Assembly (NCBI GenBank): GCA_015501055.1
Contig: JADNYV010000043.1
Location: 186,001 to 250,000, forward strand
DNA length: 64,000 nt
Reading direction: 5' to 3'
Origin: Mucidula mucida
Taxonomy: Eukaryota; Basidiomycota; Agaricomycetes; Agaricales; Physalacriaceae
Under the pieces are notes generated by a model. That model worked only from the letters and a program-made list of their open reading frames with translations. It did no database searches and had not been told where the DNA came from. Positions 48,452 to 59,556 of the stretch are shown here, in pieces; the first letter of the stretch is position 1, and the number at the start of each line of letters is the position of its first letter. Position numbers and translations under genes: made by a program.

Positions 48452-50413
48452 TCACCCACTTCCATTTCCCCAATACTCACTCAATTTCCACGGCAGCATT
48501 ACACGCCCACGCAAGCTCATAACAGCATCTACACCAAACAAGCCCTCTTCGCGTGTCCAGACTCGCCCAGGGACTTGACCCAAAGGACTGCTAGCGGCGG
48601 GTATCCCATTGAAAGAGATAGTCTTAAGATTCGGACATGTCTCAAAGAACTGAACAGCAAACTCCTGCTGCACAGCGTCTAACCCATCGTCTTTGGGAAA
48701 ATCTACTCGTCTAGGTCTATCAGTAAGAGACCGAACGTAGATAACGAACGTCTCGAGATGCGGAAAGTACTTGGCGATGACATGGGTCAACGTAGTCTAG
48801 GACGAACAAAATCTCAGGCTCGAGCTCGCACAGAGACACTGAAGACTCACGAGCTGGTCATCTGACAAATGATAAGTTAGGCTCGTCACCTCCAGGGATC
48901 GCACTCCAGTGCATAGTTCACCAGCAGATTTCACGAGCAGAGATACCGGATTGCCGATATTACGAAGGAAAATGGCCTCGACGCCGTTCACGTTGCAGTG
49001 GAAAGGTTCGCTGGGTTCAAATGAAAGTGTCTCCAAACTGCGCGGTACCTTGCCAATCGGATATCCCTCAACCAACAAGTGCTGCAATCGAGGCGTGATC
49101 GAGAAATCAATCGGCACAAGGCTATCAGCGACAGGACGCATCCAATGCGACAGGCTCAGAGAGCAAGCCCCAGGAAAGCGACCCAAAAACCCCTCCATAG
49201 CGTCAGGCATCAACGTCAAGCAAAGGTCTAGATTGACGACATTCGGGCAGATTGGGAAAGCGCCCACGTCGAGATCGCATCGGGTATGAATGGTCAAATT
49301 CCGCAGCGTCCACGCGGAGCCTGAGATTATGGAGCACATTGAGAAGTTGTCGGATTTGCAGCGAATCACAAACTTGAGTTTCGACAGCGTTTTCCAGGGT
49401 GTGCAGGGTGTAGGGGCTTCAGGCTTTGGGACGAGGCTCGTATTGGGACTTTTCACTCGCCACGATTCGTCGATGGTAATGGAGACCGCGCTCGGGAAAT
49501 GAAAGGCCACGATCGAAGCCGCGCGACGCATAACATCTGCGAAAGCTCCGGATTCTATCTCAGCGAAGAAAGATAGTGGCGCGTAGAGGGTGATGTCAGC
49601 CACTCGGCTGGCCAGAGACCACCAAGACGGAACATCGAACGTCACATCGGGACCACATACAAGTATGATATCAACAAGAGGGATGTGGAAAATGCGCAAG
49701 TGAGCGCAAAGATCTGGGTGGCTACGCATGAAAGAACGGAATCGTGGTAAACACCCGACGAGATAAGTCGCGAAGTCGTGTCTGGCTCTTCGACTGCTCC
49801 TCCTCTTCTTCTGGTGAAGAAATTTGTCGTGTGCAGCACCAAGGGGATCCGCATAAAGCAGGGGAGTGCAAACAGATCGAAGCCATTTGCACACCCTTAC
49901 CAAGTCAAATAATAAACCAGGATTTATGAAGGAGAAAATGTAGAGGTGCAGTTCTGGTGGAAGGCATTGAAATGTAGTAGCTGTGGGCGACCGGGAATAA
50001 TCTGATAGTTGTGGAGGTGTGTTGTCCTCAAAAACGCTGATAGTAGGACTCGGAAGATCGGGATGTAAGCCTATGTCCAAGACATTGAAGACAGGATTGA
50101 TGTTGCCCAAAGTGCGTAAAAGCAATTCGACAACAACGTGCTTTCCGAATGGCACATGCTCATCACCGACAGCTTGATCCCTCTCTCCAGCTTCTAGCAA
50201 GACTGCATACCAAGCAACTACCACCCCAAGACACCTTTGCAGGTACACCTTGCAGTCCTCGGTGTGAAAATCTACAGTACCTCGCGGAGCGTAGCATTCC
50301 CAGAAAGCCTCATGGAAATGATCCTCGAAGTCGTAGTAGCCACCCCGGCGTCTGTACATGGAACCCTCAAGTGGTATACGCCCAGGAAGGAGTGCCAGAG
50401 AAAGATTAATCAT
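48452..50413 (-). CDS. F-box/LRR-type protein
   Basis: One long exon (48797-50413) and a short C-terminal exon (48452-48790), joined by an intron near 48790. About 160 residues of poorly conserved sequence precede the F-box CLPPELHLYIFSFINPGLLF with VCKWLRSVCTPLLYADP. The rest is Leu-rich with irregular repeats (LRNLTIHTRCDLDVGAFPIC, PRLQHLLVEGYPI, VRSLEVTSLTYHL). The ending is LPWKLSEYWGNGSG. This is the usual form of Agaricomycete F-box proteins, expected to be SCF substrate receptors. The true start may be a later Met (MYRRRGGYYDFEDHF), because the first residues are not supported by any motif. Confidence 0.7.
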
Positions 50414-50473
50414 GAGATATAGACGTAACGTCTCTCCAGGAAAGCGCGAGTGGTCCTCGTTGACTACTAGTCG

Positions 50474-51042
50474 TCAATGACCCGCCGATCTAACAAGATT
50501 GAAGGACATACTCTTTCCAGCCCCGTAGACGTATGTCAAGAGTTTAGTCAAATGAACTCTGGCATGTTGAGCGAGATAGAGGAGGCTCGCCAAGTACTTG
50601 GATGGGTTCGAGGGCTCCGTAATCGCGAGTATTGATATTCTCGAGGCATCAACTTCTAACGCTTGACTGACGTCCCAGCCGATGCGCTTGTCGTATAAAC
50701 GATTGATGAGACCACCACCGGTTGGATCCCCCAGCGTAGAAAATAGCGCATCGTCGGATACTCCAGCGGCTGCCCATTCCTCCGCTGATGCTCTGGGTTT
50801 CGGGATGGTAGCGCGCAGGATAGCGGCCTCTGCAGCGACATGAGACGCGAAGGCGTTGGCAAAGTGGATATAAGCAGCAGCGCGGCATTGTGGGTCCGAC
50901 GATGACTTTAGATGGAGGTCTGAAAGGTCGATGGTAGAGTCGACATGGTCCGTCAAGCCTGGATATCGTCAACCATGAGCTCGTCAAAGACGGCGGACCA
51001 CTCACAATGCCACGGAATCTCGCCCTCGACATCGGAAAACAT
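50474..51042 (-). CDS. Hypothetical protein, about 170 residues
   Basis: I do not recognise it. The best model starts at ATG 51042 (MFSDVEGEIPWHC), removes an intron with GTGAGT donor near 51005 and continues LTDHVDSTIDLSDLHL to a mostly helical, Ala-rich body (YIHFANAFASHVAAEAAILR, GGGLINRLYDKRIGWDVSQA). It ends YGAGKSMSFNLVRSAGH at 50474. No membrane helix, signal peptide or catalytic motif is visible. A longer frame from 51119 belongs to another reading frame. Confidence 0.5.
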
Positions 51043-51636
51043 CTGAGGTAGGGGCGATGATGGAGGATGGCTGGAAAGTGAAACCCAGGGGAAACCTGAG
51101 CTAAAACTGGAGAGCGCATTTTCGAGACGATAGGCTAAAGAATTTCTTGGGCGAAGTGTATCCGGACGTTGATAGCTCTACAGCCATAGTCGACGTCGAG
51201 ATTGTTGTGAACAATGACGAAGCACGGCCGGGTCTTTCCCGACCACCATCATATCATCGCTGCCAAAATCGCTTCCTCACCATCATTTATAGCACACCAC
51301 TTTGAATGACCAGGGAATCTTCATGCTGCTCCACATAATGGGCGTCATGCCTAAATATCAGTACGACCCACCTATTGCAGGTTGAGGGCTTTGCTGCTCT
51401 AGGATTCAAATTCCCTTATTGGTCTGAGAGCATCCTAAAGCCAAGGTTCGTCACTCGCGCACAGCTCACACTCAGAACTTCAAGGTTTTGTAGAGAACAA
51501 ACAAGATTGAACCTGCAAAGGCGGTCAGCTCAAATCGCGTCGAGTCGCGTTGGATTATAGTCGGGATGTATCCATTCCGCTTTGCCCGATTTGCAAGAAA
51601 GCGACACCTTGAAGGGCTCAAGACACGGAGGCGCTG
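51043..51636. other. Region left of the inverted repeat, with a diverged kinase-like remnant
   Basis: Most of it shows nothing. At about 51545-51636 on the plus strand one can read FRFARFARKRHLEGLKTRRR, which resembles FHFAAPYLR...KTRRRCR of kinase-like copy 2. It joins the repeat arm exactly where the arm begins. Confidence 0.4.
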
Positions 51637-52097
51637 CCGGTCAAGTACCTCTTTATAGACTTTGAATCTGTGAGTTTCATCCGGAAGGTCAAGAGAACGC
51701 TCGGGTGCTTGGTGTCTTTGGGCAGTACAACGCGATGCCCGAATTGTCGCTGTCTGTCCCTTACAATCCCTTCAAAGTCGACATATTCCAGGCGGCTTGG
51801 ACATTCCTCATGTTGTTCGAAGTGGGTCCGCCGGGTCCTATCTTTGTGGACAAAAAATACTGACAGGTGGCATCAGGACTACGGTGGTCTCGATGATTTC
51901 AAAGCCTTCTTCCAGACATTTTGCACTCGACGTCCTGAGGATAGACCATCTGCGGTGGAGGCTCTCGCGGCGTTTGAGCTGCCATGAAGGCTCGTCACCG
52001 GAAACACCTTGTCTGGAATAAGGAAGAACTCTTCCACCCCCGCATCATTTCGCGTTCGCTTGTGCGCATATGTCCTCTATTGAATCATATCTTTTAG
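51545..52097 (+). pseudogene. Protein-kinase-like fragment, copy 4 (partly in left repeat arm)
   Basis: The DFE segment FIDFESVSF, then MPELSLSVPYNPFKVDIFQ (in a shifted frame), DYGGLDDFKAFFQTFCTRRP and the end LVRICPLLNHIF (stop 52095-52097) are present. One base is missing after VSF compared with copy 5, and the frame is lost again after LAAFEL. The N-terminal lobe and HRD loop are absent. From 51637 onward it is the mirror image of copy 5. Confidence 0.7.
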
Positions 52098-54118
52098 AGA
52101 TTGTCTTGGAATTCGATTCGGTAGAAAAAAACGAACAGAGCCAGCAGCGTTTGCTGAAATATCCCTTGATGGTGTAGCTGACGGGTCCACTGCGATGTCT
52201 AGACTGGTAGTCGGAACTGCTAATGAACAGAATTTACGATGTCGTGCATAGGCGGGCGGCAACTCGTCGGATGATGCAGGCTGATGATGGCAAGAATTCC
52301 TGACTTGTCCTGACAGGAAGTGGATGCCTTGCTCATCTCACGTCACGTCGGACTTTACAGTGCGTAATTGTTTGGAAGACTCTTGGTAAATGATGGCGTC
52401 GTGGTTTCGCATAGCAGGACATGCCCTCTTCAGGTCGCAAGTAATTCTTCAGACGTTGTACGTGTACAATGAGACGGCATTCCTGAATACCGCCCAATTT
52501 GCGGCCGTGAAAGAGCTTGGGTGTGCGCAATTTTTGATCCTACAGTGAGGTCTAGAGAGACGTGCTCGGTGCAGGAGATTTGTGAAAGGCGAGCTTCTTT
52601 TGGGTGCTGGAGTGGGGCGCCATGGAGATTCTCTAGATCTGACGGACGAACGGTATCGCATGGGCCGGAGAAGTGCTTTCGATACAGAGGCGCAATGTAA
52701 AAGACAACAATGAATTCAAACAGGTACAACGAGAAAGGGCTCAATACAAAGGATTACGACGTCTAAGAAGAAGAAGAAGGAAATACACGACGCAGATAGA
52801 AACTCCTGAAACGAAAGATAACAACAAGGTTTGGTAAGGTCTTATGAGATGTACGACAGTTGCCACTACAAGAGGACGTTAGTTGACGACGTTTCAGTCA
52901 ATAATATTGAACGGAAATACCGTGTGGCGAATCACTTCTGCCCGAACTTAACGGACCCGGAGCACGACGTCGAACCGCAGTCCGAAATCTTGATGAGGGT
53001 CCCCGTTCAAGGACCAGCAGCTGCGTAAGTGCACTCATTCGCGGGCAGCGTGTAGTCGATGTACACCATGATGTCTAGGTGGCAATCGTCAGTGAGGGAA
53101 TAAGTAAAAGATGCGTCGAAACGACTCAGGTAAACTTGGATTTAGGAAAGTGTTATGAAGTGCGGGGGGTGCTTTGGATGAGGTGGATGTCGTTCGTTTA
53201 TCGGTTTATATAGAGTGGACGGCGTCCGGTATGACTCCTCTTGCTGTGAAGTCTAGAAGGGGTTGTGAACCGGAAGTGGGGGCATGAGTCGTAAGAAACC
53301 ACCATATCATACTCAGAGCATTTTGGGGGGAGAATCTCCGCCCACATACTAGAACTCGGAAGCGGGCCAAATGGATAATTACAGGCATCATCTCCTACAT
53401 GCAATTGAGTAGACGGCCCATATAGAAAGAAGAAAGGATTGAGGCTATCCGCAGATAGATGAGTTGAGTACGAGATCCATAACATGACGCGCCGCCGCCC
53501 AAGAAGAGGGGCCGGTTCTCGGGTCGAAGAACTGTATTGACGATACACCAAGGATAAGGCTTATCGATAGCCAGAGACAGCTTTCTACAGCTGTTTTGAT
53601 TTTCGCAGACACTTCAAGAAACGCCCATGATATTCAAGATCAACGGCCCATAGTAAGGTAAACAGGCGGTGAACGAAGCCCGTTCTGTCGGGTTCTGATT
53701 CACGAGAGGAGCTTAATGGGGGGAAGCCTCTTTTGCACCCGGAGTCCTTTAGGGCGTGCTTGACTCAATTGTTAGCAGGCGCTTAAAGCCTTAACGTGGG
53801 TAATATGAGAAGCTGAGGGTTCGTCCATGTGGGGCGCCTCAATGTTGCTCTAAACTTCACTCAGGAAAGAAATCCCCCATTGGCAGACTTGTTTAAGTTT
53901 GTGGCGTCAAGTAGGCGGTTGTTGAGCGAGTGTGAACGGTGGCGCTTTCGGAGTTTGCCGCTTCGGACTTCAACATAGAGAATTACATAATTTGACTTGA
54001 TCTTAACAGCCATCGGCTACCATGCATCAGCGCTCAGCTACAGTCAGGTGGTATTAAGCGCGGGGTGATGGTGTAGGTGGGTTGTGCGTTCCACAACATG
54101 TGATTACGTAAAGCATCT
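51637..54118 (+). repeat. Left arm of a 2.48 kb inverted repeat
   Basis: This arm is the near-perfect reverse complement of 56285-58771; paired positions add up to 110403-110408 along its whole length. I saw only scattered single-base changes and a few small indels, such as a 7-base and a 3-base difference near 53010-53060. It begins inside kinase-like copy 4 and ends at AAGCATCT (54111-54118), 530 bp before the 3' end of the PP2C gene. Confidence 0.95.
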
Positions 54119-54647
54119 GCGCGAGTGACGAACCTTGGCTTTCAGATCATAAGGGAATCCACGTGATTCGCTATGTCCTACAACATAAACAGTGTTTGGA
54201 TTGGAGTACCATGTTGTAGGAGATCGTGAAAGGGAGGACAAGCGACGGCAATGATGGGAAACAGTGCGGGGAAACTTGACATAGTGAGGTTGTTCAGGTA
54301 GGTCAATGCGAAAAAGGTTATTCGGCCTCGTATACTGAATAAAATCTCTGCAACCCCCTTGGTCCTGGTGTACGGCAACTTGGAAGGAACACGGATATTC
54401 TAGTTCTCAGATCTCAATGTCAATCTCGCAAATTCCCACACCTCGAGTCTCGACATATCGCAAAAACCTACCAGTTGATCTGAGGCCTAGTAGTAGCTCC
54501 TTTGAGAACAGAACACTACGTGGCAAACTGATGCCGTTCAAGTTTGATCTTTCGTGATGGTGAGAATGGTTGACTTGTCCGACGGGAAGTGGATGCTTTG
54601 TTCATGTCATCGATTCGTATTCAAGTTTCAACCCACCATCGTATAAA
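54119..54647. other. Spacer end, 3' flank of PP2C gene
   Basis: Single-copy sequence between the left arm and the phosphatase gene. No exon is supported; a minus frame at 54178-54378 has no motif. Confidence 0.4.
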
Positions 54648-56217
54648 CTACACTTCCACTACAACAACTGTGATATCGTCCTGGATATGGTTACTCTCGG
54701 GGACTTCCAGTACCAACTCCTTCGCCGCTCTCACTTCATCCGTCCCAAAGACAACATTTTTGATGACTCGCTCTGCATTGTTATCTCCAAAAGAGGCCTT
54801 GATAAACTGATGTCCTACTCTCCTATGCCATTCATCCATTTCGTCGCGACCGGCAGCCAGATCAACAAACAACTGACGTTTCTCGACCGCACTGAACGAT
54901 GCCAGAATGGGACTGTCACCGAGGCCGTCCGAGGCAAAGACGATGATGTCGCCCCTTTGTAGAGAGAAACGGGTCACGGATGGCTTAGCGCTAAGATACG
55001 GGCCCGTTGTATTGTTTTCCGCCCATTCGGCAACAAAGGGAGGAGGAATCGGGGTAGGTAGGACAGCCGGTATCAAGATGTTGGAGACATAGTCGGGCGC
55101 AACTTTGAGCTCAAAGTCCCCAAATGCTATATCGAGGCGGTGGTTAGAAACGCAGTGGACGATCTCGTAAGAAAAGAGTGACCTCTAGTTATCATAAGCA
55201 TCCCCAGCAGTCGTCCGTATTTCAAAACATTTTCGCCAGGATGCTCCGCTTGGATACGAGCAATCTCCTCGAGATTCTTGGTGTTATGGTGTTCACTGAG
55301 TACATTCACCGTCCATGATCCGTCACACAACCGCCCGGACACTTCAAACGAGGTCTTAGTGTCAATCACCCATGTCCGAGCTGTGCAACTCACATGCTTC
55401 CGAATCACCAAGACATGCAACCCAAAGGTCTTCCTTGTCTTTGGTCAAGAAACCGATGATGGCAGTGGTACCAGATACAGCCCTCCTGGCCTTGTTGTCG
55501 TTCTCGGGATCTGCCTTTATTAAATCGATGACCTCCCGCTGGGTCCAATCCGAAGACGACTTGGCCGCAAATAAGGCCATAAAGTCCTCGCCTATTGCAG
55601 TGTCAAATTCAAGAAAAGTTTTCTCGAAAGCGTGTTGGACCGCGGCATGGGTTTCGCCAGAAGAAGCCAATGCCGCAGTTATCGATGCTTCGAGGAGAAG
55701 AGGTAGCTTCTGAGCAGCATAATCGGAGAGCTGATGTCCCCCGTGTCCTGCAGTGAGAAAGCCATCAGAAATTCGTACCGGGACTGTTCAAAGCAGTCGG
55801 AAATCTTACCGTCAAGAATTCCGAATAAAGTCCCTTGTTCAAAAGAATGCACAAAACTGCGATCCTCGTTCTTGAGCTTGAACGCTTGGAACGTAGCCGA
55901 TGTTATCCGAGTATCATGAGAGTAAACTTCGCTAGAGTGAGAGTCGGCTCGAAACGCATTCTCGAGGACTTGGGAGTCCACTAGAGTATAGCGTCCAAAG
56001 GGTAATTGTTTCCCAAAAATGTCTCTGAATTGATGCGCAAGCTGGAGGAAGTACCGAACACCGTCAGAATCCACATAAGTAGGATCCGAATATTCGGGCT
56101 CAATGGTATACAGATTCCCATGCTTGTCGACAAGAGGCAGCTGTGGGACGGGTTATTGAGGATATTCTATTCAGTAAATACAATTAGAGTGACCTGCTCG
56201 ACGGGGGGGGATGCCAT
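54648..56217 (-). CDS. PP2C-type Ser/Thr protein phosphatase
   Basis: This is a metal-dependent phosphatase (PPM family), nearest in style to the Ptc5/pyruvate-dehydrogenase-phosphatase group. The ATG at 56217 gives MASPPVEQ; an intron joins LPLVDKHGNLYTIEPEYSDP. All core motifs appear after splicing: NEDRSFVHSFEQGTLFGILD with DGHGGHQLSDY across the intron near 55810-55750, SGTTAIIGFL, LWVACLGDSEA, GDIIVFASDGLGD and the C-terminal DDITVVVVEV. The metal-binding Asp residues are thus kept. About 420 residues, five to six exons. The start lies 68 bp inside the inner edge of the right repeat arm, so its promoter is repeat DNA. It appears intact while the surrounding kinase-like copies are broken. 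Confidence 0.88.
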
Positions 56218-57190
56218 GACTCGTAAGATCGAGATTCAGGTGTTATGGAGGATAAAGCTGGAACGTCGCGATGGGAAGAAGATAAGATGCTTCACGTAAT
56301 CACATGTTGTGGAACGCACAACCCACCTACACCATCACCCCGCGCTTAATACCACCTGACTGTAGCTGAGCGCTGATGCATGGTAGCCGATGGCTGTTAA
56401 GATCAAGTCAAATTATGTAATTCTCTATGTTGAAGTCCGAAGCGGCAAACTCCGAAAGCGCCACCGTTCACACTCGCTCAACAACCGCCTACTTGACGCC
56501 ACAAACTTAAACAAGTCTGCCAATGGGGGATTTCTTTCCTGAGTGAATTTTAGAGCAACATTGAGGCGCCCCACATGGACGAACCCTCAGCTTCTCATAT
56601 TACCCACGTTAAGGCTTTAAGCGCCTGCTAACAATTGAGTCAAGCACGCCCTAAAGGACTCCGGGTGCAAAAGAGGCTTCCCCCCATTAAGCTCCTCTCG
56701 TGAATCAGAACCCGACAGAACGGGCTTCGTTCACCGCCTGTTTACCTTACTATGGGCCGTTGATCTTGAATATCATGGGCGTTTCTTGAAGCGTCTGCGA
56801 AAATCAAAACAGCTGTAGAAAGCTGTCTCTGGCTATCGATAAGCCTTATCCTTGGTGTATCGTCAATACAGTTCTTCGACCCGAGAACCGGCCCCTCTTC
56901 TTGGGCGGCGGCGCGTCATGTTATGGATCTCGTACTCGACTCATCTATCTGCGGATAGCCTCAATCCTTTCTTCTTTCTATATGGGCCGTCTACTCAATT
57001 GCATGTAGGAGATGATGCCTGTAATTATCCATTTGGCCCGCTTCCGAGTTCTAGTATGTGGGCGGAGATTCTCCCCCCAAAATGCTCTGAGTATGATATG
57101 GTGGTTTCTTACGACTCATGCCCCCACTTCCGGTTCACAACCCCTTCTAGACTTCACAGCAAGAGGAGTCATACCGGACGCCGTGCACTC

Positions 57191-57197
57191 TATATAA
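57191..57197 (+). promoter_or_regulatory. TATA box upstream of a small ORF
   Basis: TATATAA, followed by about 145 bases of CT-rich, ATG-poor leader before the small ORF. The mirror sequence in the left arm lies near 53206-53212. Confidence 0.4.
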
Positions 57198-57343
57198 ACC
57201 GATAAACGAACGACATCCACCTCATCCAAAGCACCCCCCGCACTCCATAACACTTTCCTGAATCCAAGTTTACCTGAGTAGTTTCGACGCATCTTTTACT
57301 TATTCCCTCACTGACGATTGCCACCTAGACATCATGGTGTACA

Positions 57344-57475
57344 ATGTACATCGACTACACGCTGCCCGCGAATGAGTGCACTTACGCAGCTGCTGGTCCA
57401 ACGGGGACCCTCATCAAGATTTCGGACTGCGGTTCGACGTCGTGCTCCGGGTCCGTTAAGTTCGGGCAGAAGTGA
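57344..57475 (+). CDS. Small cysteine-containing ORF, unknown function
   Basis: A 43-codon frame (MYIDYTLPANECTYAAAGPT to VKFGQK) with three Cys residues, preceded by a TATA box and a leader-like stretch. A possible intron with GTGATT donor at 57472 and TTGTAG acceptor at 57540 would extend it to NGNCRTSHKT and more, adding a fourth Cys. No signal peptide is seen. In the left arm the same sequence starts MVYIDYTLP but is stopped after AAAGP by a TGA made by a 3-base insertion. It could be a real small gene or chance; no family is recognised. Confidence 0.3.
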   Translation: MYIDYTLPANECTYAAAGPTGTLIKISDCGSTSCSGSVKFGQK

Positions 57476-58309
57476 TTCGCCACACGGTATTTCCGTTCAA
57501 TATTATTGACTGAAACGTCGTCAACTAACGTCCTCTTGTAGTGGCAACTGTCGTACATCTCATAAGACCTTACCAAACCTTGTTGTTATCTTTCGTTTCA
57601 GGAGTTTCTATCTGCGTCGTGTATTTCCTTCTTCTTCTTCTTAGACGTCATAATCCTTTGTATTGAGCCCTTTCTCGTTGTACCTGTTTGAATTCATTGT
57701 TGTCTTTTACATTGCGCCTCTGTATCGAAAGCACTTCTCCGGCCCATGCGATACCGTTCGTCCGTCAGATCTAGAGAATCTCCATGGCGCCCCACTCCAG
57801 CACCCAAAAGAAGCTCGCCTTTCACAAATCTCCTGCACCGAGCACGTCTCTCTAGACCTCACTGTAGGATCAAAAATTGCGCACACCCAAGCTCTTTCAC
57901 GGCCGCAAATTGGGCGGTATTCAGGAATGCCGTCTCATTGTACACGTACAACGTCTGAAGAATTACTTGCGACCTGAAGAGGGCATGTCCTGCTATGCGA
58001 AACCACGACGCCATCATTTACCAAGAGTCTTCCAAACAATTACGCACTGTAAAGTCCGACGTGACGTGAGATGAGCAAGGCATCCACTTCCTGTCAGGAC
58101 AAGTCAGGAATTCTTGCCATCATCAGCCTGCATCATCCGACAAGTTGCCGCCCGCCTATACACGACATCGTAAATTCTGTTCATTAGCAGTTCCGACTAC
58201 CAGTCTAGACATCGCAGTGGACCCGTCAGCTACACCATCAAGGGATATTTCAGCAAACGCTGCTGGCTCTGTTCGTTTTTTTCTACCGAATCGAATTCCA
58301 AGACAATCT

Positions 58310-59556
58310 CTAAAAGATATGATTCAATAGAGGACATATGCGCACAAGCGAACGCGAAATGATGCGGGGGTGGAAGAGTTCTTCCTTATTCCAGACAAGG
58401 TGTTTCCGGTGACGAGCCTTCATGGCAGCTCAAACGCCGCGAGAGTCTCCGCCGCAGATGGTCTATCCTCAGGACGTCGAGTGCAAAATGTCTGGAAGAA
58501 GGCTTTGAAATCATCGAGACCACCGTAGTCCTGATGCCACCTGTCAGTATTTTTTGTCCACGAAGATAGGACCCGGCGGACCCACTTCGAACAACATGAG
58601 GAATGTCCAAGCCGCCTGGAATATGTCGACTTTGAAGGGATTGTAAGGGACAGACAGCGACAATTCGGGCATCGCGTTGCACTGCCAAAAGACACCAAGC
58701 ACCCGAGCGTTCTCTTGACCTTCCAGATAAAAACTCACAGATTCAAAGTCTATAAAGAGGTACTTGACCGGTCGGACCCGACAGTCTTCACCCACTTGCG
58801 GTTATTGCCTTCTTGTAGATAGGGTGCGGCAAAATGGAACCCGCTGGGTACAACCCGGGTAGAATCCATGAGGACGTTTGAGGCGCAAATGTCATTGCAA
58901 ATCTTTAGAGGTCGTGAAGAGATTTGAACAAACAAACCTTACCGGTGGGAAAAATTGTGAGAATGCAAGAACACGATGCCCTAAAGATATGGCTTCTAAT
59001 AAGATGCGCGTCTTATAGTATGAGGATGTCAGTATACCTCGAGGAGTTGTCTTGCATATTCTATGACCTCCTCTCGACAATGGAAGGAAGGATCCTCGAT
59101 ACAAGAACGGAGGCAAGGCATCACAAGAATGACTTGTTCACCGTTTGGTACGTCGATGGTGGCAAGCAGTGGAACCAAGTGGTTGGAAGGATCCTCTTTG
59201 TCTAGAGCATTGAGCCGAACACACATAACCTCTTCATTCGATCCTTTTGCCTCGCGCTTCAAGACAACCTTGCGGCCGTCGGGTGCGATGGCGTCAACGA
59301 TGTCGGCAAGAATCTGAAGACATGAACATGAGTTACAGCCGGAAACAGAATGCAAAGACTCTTACCACTATGTCCATCGAGTCTTCCAGTCGAAGACTAA
59401 AGGCTTCGTGATAATCTATCCCTTTGCTAATCCACGACGGTTCCCAGTTGGGATGAGAGCGCGGACGAAGCCGATAGCCCCGTGATTCAAGAAAGGCTGC
59501 ACGGCTACTCAATCCATTTCCAGAGGATATCTTCCAAAAGAATCATCTTCTATCAT
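58310..59556 (-). pseudogene. Protein-kinase-like gene, copy 5 (several breaks)
   Basis: All parts of the family are present in order from ATG 59556, but broken. The expected MSWVAIQP reads MD-stop-VAVQP (TGA for Trp), and one base is missing just after it. Next are RPRSHPNWEPSWISKG, the lysine strand GRKVVLKREAKGSNEEVMCV, HRDICASNVLMD across an intron near 58945, and FHFAAPYLQEGNNRK. Another frame change before RPVKYLFIDFESVSF follows. MPELSLSVPYNPFKVDIFQA, DYGGLDDFKAFFQTFC, a frame change after FEL, and LVRICPLLNHIF at 58310 complete it. The C-terminal half lies in the right repeat arm. Confidence 0.75.

Larger units (their letters stand above)
56285..58771 (-). repeat. Right arm of the 2.48 kb inverted repeat
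   Basis: Reverse complement of 51637-54118. Its outer end runs on, without a join, into the rest of kinase-like copy 5, so this arm is probably the original. It contains the C-terminal half of copy 5, a small cysteine-bearing ORF with a TATA box (57344-57475), and the promoter region of the PP2C gene. Confidence 0.95.

Noticed and set aside
50649..51119. 156-codon minus frame over the hypothetical gene
   Set aside because: It overlaps the better model at 50474-51042 in another frame and is rich in Arg/Ser/Pro, as in out-of-frame readings.
52831..53028. 65-codon frame in the left arm (mirror 57382-57576)
   Set aside because: It is antisense to the small cysteine ORF and has no own support.
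53198..53551. 117-codon open frame present in both repeat arms (mirror at 56852-57205)
   Set aside because: It begins with TTG, not ATG, shows no domain or splice logic, and is kept in both arms only because the arms are nearly identical DNA.
51637..58771. Inverted repeat as terminal repeats of a transposon
   Set aside because: No transposase lies in the spacer, no target duplication is seen at the outer ends, and the arm ends lie inside kinase-like genes.
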